From NCBI GenBank assembly GCA_037013685.1, contig CM072895.1:10142463-10206462 (forward strand): a stretch of 64,000 bases of DNA. Reading direction: 5' to 3'. This document shows positions 47,301-64,000 of this stretch, one piece after another. Under the pieces are notes generated by a model. It saw only the letters and a program-made list of their open reading frames with translations. It did no database searches and was not told the origin of the DNA. Position 1 is the stretch's first letter, and the number at the start of each line of letters is the position of its first letter. Source of the DNA: Acridotheres tristis (taxonomy: Eukaryota; Chordata; Aves; Passeriformes; Sturnidae). A program made the translations under genes and the position numbers.

Positions 47301-49415
47301 CAGACGAGCAGGCAGGGCTGAGATGGCCGCTTCCCTGTCACAGCACAGCCCGGCACCGAGACCTCCAAGCTCTGCGATTTCAAGGTAAAAGTTCTCCAGC
47401 TTCAACTCTGCTATGTCCCTCCCTGCAGGAACAGAGCGGGGAAGTGTGGGGTTCACAAAGCTACGGCATTAATTTGCTTTTCTTGGGCATTCTCCCAGCG
47501 CACCTAGGTACTCTTGCTCAGAGAAATAACTAGAGAAAGTTAATTGGGAGCTTGAGATAAGAGAGGGGGAATAAACGTCTCAAAGTCATACAATGAATAC
47601 AGAATTTATTTAAACAAGCAAACACGCAAGTGAGACAAGCAAGAAAAGCTACTGTCCTTGGCAAGATGACTGCAGTCTCCAGCATGCTTTCAAAGGACAA
47701 TTGCTTGCCTGATGATTGCAACAAGAACCGTATTCAAAGCCACCGTGTTTGATTAGAACAATTAAAGAAAGCAACAGGAATTTAATTTTCTTTAGGAGAA
47801 AATGTCCAGTCTGGTAAAGAATACTAAATGAGGTGCAATGGCTTCCTCCACTAAGGCAAAGTCATCAGGAATTAGGAATTTTACAAAGGAAGAGAAGTGC
47901 CTGAAATTTTGCCTGCGGTTTACAAGGAGTGATAAATGGGTTTCACTCTTTTTTTTTTTTTTTTTGGCAGTTCAGCTGCACACTGTGAGGCCCAGGGCAG
48001 GAATTACCTGAGAAGGCTTTATGTTCAAAATGAATACATAGATCTGCTACAGGCCTATTGCAAATGAGTTTGTCCGAATTAAAGTGTCTAATTCTTTAAC
48101 TTTTGAACTATTTGATACACAAGACTATTTTTCTAATTTCTTCCTACTGCTGTGGGAAAAAAATTAATCCTATTTAACAGGTAGAGAGGATGAAAATAGT
48201 GTTGATGTTTCTAAGGCCACAGAAGTGTCGCCACCAGAGCACAGGTAGGTACTAACACCTCATGCCCTTTGTGCTCAGATGACCAGCCAATTCCTTAGGA
48301 GACTGAAACAACAGGAAACTGTGCTTAGAGATGGGAGTTCCAGTCCAAGAGTGCATCAGCACTCAGCAAATTAGGCCCTGCCAGGGGAACACAGACATGG
48401 CAAGTAGGAAAACAGGCACAGAAAGCAAATAACTCATCCTGAACTACCAGCAGATCAGTGGTACAGCAGGAGACAGAATCAGCTCTCCTAAGCATCAACC
48501 AAAGACATTTTTTGGCAGCAGCCAAAAATGCAACATTAAAACATCAGGAGCTCTGAAAGGTCTTAGGTCTTACTGTACAATTAGGAACTAATTTTGTGAC
48601 CTTCCAGAACTCAAAATGGACATCTTTGGTAAAGAAACACTGACAGCTTTATGGGAAAAGCAGGATGGTTTTTTGCAAGACTTGCTGAAAAGTTCTTGTG
48701 GCTTTTGTGATATAGTCAGAGCTGCTGTCAAGAGCTGAAACTCAGCACTGTAACAACCAAAAGAGAAGATTGCCCTGAAGGCCTGCTCCAGGGTCTGCTT
48801 TTATTCTGCTCAAATCTACAGGCAAATTAAAAGAAAGAATTGAGAACTCTAGGTCCCAAAAGTGCTATGAAGTGGATAAAAGCACTGAGCATGGCTGATT
48901 ACTTGGGTTTTAATGAATGGTTTATGGACATAGTGCAACTGTAGCACATGTCACTTTTTTCCCCTGTGTAAAAAATTATTAATAAAGATACCAAAGTTGA
49001 TAGCTGAGCAATTCTTTAGTCTTAAAAACTTTTCACACCTTCACACTTTTTTTTCCCTCATCATGGCAGTAACTGAAGTTTTCAAAACCATTTCACAGTA
49101 TGACCAAAGTAATTACCCAAAGTAATGCCCTAGTCTGATAACGATGTGTTTGGAACTTGACTCGATTGCTCTAATCTCCAAAAGATCTGATGCCTCCAGG
49201 AGCCAGCTTGCAGTCATCGTAAGAACTCCACAAACTTTGGCACAGAAGCTACAGGATCTCCAGGCAGGAGGTCGATTAGAAATAGCACATTGTAGGAAAA
49301 CCGACTTGGGAAGGAATGTTTAAATTTGGATGGTGCTTTTGACCAATCGTGGTAACAATTACTTTGTGGAAAGGCAGGCACAGGAGCATTACTTTAACAC
49401 CTTCTTTTCCAGTAG
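47301..49415. other. NASP-AKR1A1 spacer and AKR1A1 3' UTR
   Basis: About 2.1 kb lie between the NASP CpG island and the AKR1A1 stop. AATAAA on the - strand occurs at 48,800-48,805 (about 610 nt past the stop) and at 47,605-47,610 (about 1.8 kb past it). Part of this is therefore AKR1A1 3' UTR. A T run of about 18 lies near 47,949-47,966. No other gene is seen. Confidence 0.55.
48800..48805 (-). terminator. Candidate AATAAA for AKR1A1
   Basis: This is the first perfect hexamer on the - strand beyond the AKR1A1 stop. A second candidate at 47,605-47,610 would bring the transcript end within about 0.7 kb of the NASP start. Confidence 0.4.
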
Positions 49416-59789
<10,374 letters not shown>

Positions 59790-62700
59790 CTGCAGCCAGA
59801 AACACATTGCCCATGCACTCACTGAAAAGGGATGTGGCACTGCGGAAAAGTTCGAAAATGCTAAGAGACTTAGTGAGGAACACCCCCCAGAAAAACACAG
59901 ACCTGCATAATATCATGATTTAAACGGGAGGATCTGGAATCTCTGTGGCACAGTCCTTAGGGGGAAGAGCAAACTGCTGGCAGATACTCCAAGAGGAACA
60001 AGTAAATGGATTGTGCATGCAAGAATGCACCACATAGACCAAATCCCTACTCTTCACTGTAGTTGTTACACTTCTTAAATATAAAATGAGCTATGAGAAG
60101 CCATTTTCAAATAAGTCATGGCTTAGGAAGACAACTTTTCTGATCAAAGTGACAAATCAACATCAGTCAAACCTGGAATATATTCCCTCTTGCCCAGTAA
60201 AGAAAGAGCCTGGCTTCTAACTCCAGAATCACCACCATTTGGGTTTGGTTCAGCCACTCATACTTAATTACCAAGACAGTGCTCTTTTATGGAACATTTT
60301 TCTTTCTTGTCTCATGACTGCACAACAGTGAAAGTCATACTGTTGGGATACTCCTGATGATGCTTACAACTTTATATTTTGCTTTCAACATTGCTGACAA
60401 TGAAGGTGTTGCCAACAGCAATACATCCCTTGTTCCATATTGTCACGCAAAAGCCAGAATGATTTTTGGAAACCAAGGTGCTTTACATCAGATCTGCATC
60501 TGCTTTTGAAAGCTCTAATGAAGCACAAGCACCAAACAACTTCACTTGTGGGCCTCAGATATGGAGCAAGTCTAGAAACCAGAAGGAAACACAGAATGGC
60601 ATCTTTGTGAGGACTCATAAGGAGCTTTTGACTAAAGACTTCTATAAATGATTGTGCAAGAATGAAGAATTACTACAGTTACCAGTGTAATCATCATCTC
60701 CCATTAAGCTGATGACCATTTAGTAAAATCTCTTTCATTTAACTTCCTGTGAACAGTTAGCACAAATTCACTCTTACATCTGTCCTTCTGAAGTACTATG
60801 GAAAGAATAATACACCCAATCTGCACAGAGATTTCTACACATTGCACCTCACTGACTTGTCTCTCTAGACTGTGGGAGACTGTAAATTACTCTGTGTAAA
60901 AGGCTTGATGCAATAGGGTCATAAATGTTAAGTGAGATCACACCTCTCTTGTCATGAGATTAAAAAATATGTCCACAAAAGTCAGAGGGAAATTGATTTC
61001 TTTCAACTTAATCAAAGTACCAGCATTTTCAAATTTAAAGCTGACAAAATTAGTAATACCAAGCAAATATGTGTACAGTCCTGCTTTCAGATGCTACAAA
61101 AAGGCAAAGGGAAATGAAATGTGAGATCTCTCTCCTACTGGTGGATGTAATTTGTTTTTCTTGGCAAGAAGTGCAGTAAAAGCAGACACAGGGTATTCTG
61201 ACTACATTCTTTGGCATTTTGAGAGGAAAACTGGAGTGTAGCTCAGTTTTCCTTAGCCAGGATGACAAAGCACTTCTATTACAGCAGTAAACTCTTCCTT
61301 TCTCTAGCAGGATGGCATTTACAGTCCTTGTTTCACCTGACAAAGACATTTCTCAGGTCAAGAGAGATCAAGGGCAGAGTAATTCTGAAATCACTTGAGA
61401 CATAGTAAAAGCTTTTAAGACTCAGTATTCAACCTCCAAAAAGATGAGATTTGTGGAGAGGGACAGAAAAATAGTAATGTCCTATGTCTGGAACTCCCTT
61501 TTTCCTGTATCAGATTAGTACCTTTTTTTTTAAAACAAACAGGCACAAAGTTTACCATAAATGAAAGCAGACATCACTCAGAGAAAAACAGAGATAAAGC
61601 ACTCCAAACACATCTCAGCAAAGTGATCAACAAGAGGCTGTATTGTTTTATCAGCCTGTTTTGAGAAATTTCTAGCACTGAAGAACTGGGACTGATAATT
61701 TAAATAAGGTTTGGATCTGAGGAAAAAAAAAAAAGATCTGTATTTAGGTAAGCTACTCCCAGCCTACTGAGACATTCCAATGTGAACTGAGAGCTCCTGT
61801 TCCACACAAAAGGCAAACAATCAAGAGGAAACGTGCAAAAAAAAAAAGAAAAAAGAAAAAAGGCATTTTTGCAGGGGAAAAATAATAACATAGAAGTTAC
61901 GTTTTTAAAAAGTACTTTTTAACAGGAAGTTTTGTATTTTCGAAATTCACTTCAGAGAGGTATATGCATTTCACGGTAGGGGACAGAGAACAAAAACACA
62001 ACAGAAGCAGTTGAAGATTCATATGCCTGTGGGTATTTGTTGTTGTGAAGTAAAAGTAGCCAAATGACCCTTCAAACTTTCCATATATTCTTTAGTTCAG
62101 CATGTCAATACTGCTATGAAAGGAGAAATTAGTGAGTTTATTTTGCATTAGGCATGTTGAGTCACACAGCTCAAGTGTGACTCACCAATCCATCCCTACA
62201 GAAGTAAAAAGCTAGGTCTTAATAAAAGTAGGTCTGAATGGACCTTGAGACATCTTCCAGTCTATCCTCAAGGCCCACAGCTGGGCAGAGTAAATCCAGA
62301 CCACTCCTACACTCATTTGTCATAGCTCTTCTTGTGACAGGCAGTCTATTCTAATGCTTTGAAATCTTTATGCTCAAAGTTTTTTAGATGATTCACAAAG
62401 ATGGCCCTGATGCCACATCCCATTCCTCTCAGATGTGAAATCCACAACTTGCCCTTTGCAAGGGCTTTTTGCACATTTGCAAAGTGCCAGCACAGCTCCT
62501 CTCAAACCTCTCTTGACCACATAACTGCAGGTGCTTCCCCTCTCATCACAACTCACCTTTCCCAAACCTTGCATCACTGTTGCTGCTGCCTCATCAGCTG
62601 CTTCGTGCCTTTCTTCAAAAGATTTGCCCCAAAACAGACACAGGTATTGCAGTTGGAGCCTCACACTCCTTCACTTTATAGCAAAGTCCAAGGAACTACA

Positions 62701-64000
62701 GTCCCATTTAAACATCCCAGTAAGGGATTTGGCCTTGCCACCCACTCACCCTCTTTTGAAGACGGATGAACACAATATCAGTGGCAGATTCAGAAACACA
62801 ATCTGCAAGCTCCCATTAAATACAATATCCATTACTATATTTCCAGTTCTTCAATTTGCCTCTCAAGTGGTTAAAAAACTAACAAGCCATCTTTATACTT
62901 ACAGGCAACACAGAGTTCAAGTGACCCAGGAGCCTCTCATGCACAGCCCCAAGCCATTATGAAGAGACTTCCACTCTTAACAGTTCAGTACAACTGGGAA
63001 AGAAAAAGCTCTGACCAGCCTCCCCTGCTTCCTGCAGAGTTGACAAATTTTAGCAGTCCTTTTGCAGACAGGAAGTAGGAAAAACCAGATAATCAGTGCA
63101 CATGATGTTCAGATGCACTATGGCCAGAACCCAAGTGTTGCTATATCAGTTTCTAAATATTGCACTAAAATTTGCTGAAAAGGAACTCATACCACCAGAT
63201 AAATAATGTCAATTTAAAAGGTGGTGTTCCCTAAAATAAAGGGGTTTTCCTCTTATCCTTCAAATGTTGAATTTAAGTCCTTTCCTTAACACACAGTGAC
63301 TTTTTGGTGCCTGTAACCAGGATTCTCTATATTGTCTAACAAACTTCAAGAACTAAACATTCTCCCCCAAATCGGCAATCCTGTCGCAAGACACCCTGTC
63401 TGACTGGTTTTCTGAAGTGCACTTCTCTTCAGCTTTTCCAAGGTTTCACATAGAAGAAATACAAGTCCTGTGTCTCCCTGTCCCACAGAAGCAGCCTCTG
63501 CCACTGCAGGTTAGGCTGCTCATCATGGGGGGATCAATCCTCCAGGTTGAAAGCACAGTTCACTTGAGAGTTGAGAACAAAGCATGAAAGGATTTCAGAT
63601 AATCCAGCTGCAATATCAAAAAGCCACAGTACTGATATTCTTGACACTCCTGTCTGAATGGATTTCTCTTTGAACTCATTCATGCTGCCAGTTCATAAAT
63701 TTCTGTACTGTGCTCCCTTCCATTCAACAGCCTCCCTCGTATTCCTATGGAAACATACAAAACAAATTTCTCTTCTAGCATTTGATCATATAAAACACAA
63801 ATCATCCTATTATTTTGAACGGTGTCAATCCTGTAGTCTTTCAACATGAAATTAGATTCAATTATTTTCCTCCTATTAATATCTAGGAAACTGAGGCTGC
63901 AATGACACCTTTGTACAGGACTGTTAAGATCTGTCTACAAGGTCAAGGCTTGCTTACAATCAGGAACAGTAACAGCAGCAATAAAGAAATTACTCAAGCT
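59790..64000 (-). other. AKR1A1 first coding intron (window edge)
   Basis: At least 4.2 kb lie upstream of the exon starting [11 protein letters not shown] searched the - strand for a GLGTW-type first exon and saw none. The only feature is a degraded CR1 copy at about 62,226-62,790. No CpG island appears, so the AKR1A1 promoter is outside. Confidence 0.65.
62226..62790 (-). mobile_element. Degenerate CR1 LINE fragment in reverse orientation
   Basis: Read on the - strand, the segment follows CR1 order. The + strand phrase 'ccccaaaacagacacaggta' followed by 'ttgcagttggagcctcac' matches the reverse of the CR1 text that usually reads 'cccaaaactggacacagtattcgaggtgcggcctcac' or similar. 'accttgagacatcttccagt' at 62,242 matches the 3'-end side. 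It is strongly diverged. An older L3/CR1-like family is possible. Confidence 0.55.

Noticed and set aside
60355..60420. TGATGATG and a later CTGA suggesting a C/D snoRNA in the AKR1A1 intron
   Set aside because: No flanking terminal stem and no clear C'/D' boxes; common words in AT-rich DNA.

Overview
The window is nuclear DNA from a land vertebrate, most likely a bird. Four vertebrate genes can be rebuilt exon by exon with GT-AG introns. In order they are GPBP1L1 (+), CCDC17 (+), NASP (-) and AKR1A1 (-), which is the gene order I remember for human 1p34. Remnants of CR1 LINEs, compact introns and low repeat content point to a sauropsid, and a bird fits best. The species cannot be named from sequence alone.

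Layout: 1-14.45 kb is AT-rich DNA with no recognisable coding exon and no CpG island. It is probably the long 5' non-coding part or first intron of GPBP1L1, whose promoter would then lie left of the window. GPBP1L1 coding exons run from 14,510 to 29,483 (471 aa), with a 3' UTR to about 30.26 kb. CCDC17 follows on the same strand in a GC-rich block (32,213-34,758, about 442 aa). It keeps the N-terminal zinc finger and coiled coils but appears to lack the C-terminal third of the mammalian protein. NASP lies tail to tail with it: its last exon is at 36.46 kb, its poly(A) signal at 35.82 kb and its start codon at 46,880-46,882. The 14 coding exons give 702 aa, including an 849-nt acidic exon typical of the long (testis-type) form. 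The NASP promoter is a CpG island at about 46.13-47.30 kb with a TATA-like box and three ZNF143/THAP11-like sites. AKR1A1 is read toward NASP. Seven coding exons (59,789 down to 49,416) supply residues 29-325, with all four catalytic residues present. The exon for the first ~28 residues is not in the window.

The genes are not known to form one pathway: a putative transcription factor (GPBP1L1), a poorly studied zinc-finger/coiled-coil protein (CCDC17), an H3-H4 chaperone (NASP) and an NADPH-dependent aldehyde reductase (AKR1A1). I found no new multi-gene system. The points most worth a second look are a pre-miRNA-like hairpin in a GPBP1L1 intron, the clustered ZNF143-like sites and intronic minisatellite at NASP, signs of a divergent start site in NASP intron 1, the shortened CCDC17, and a possible orphan exon at 13.13 kb.
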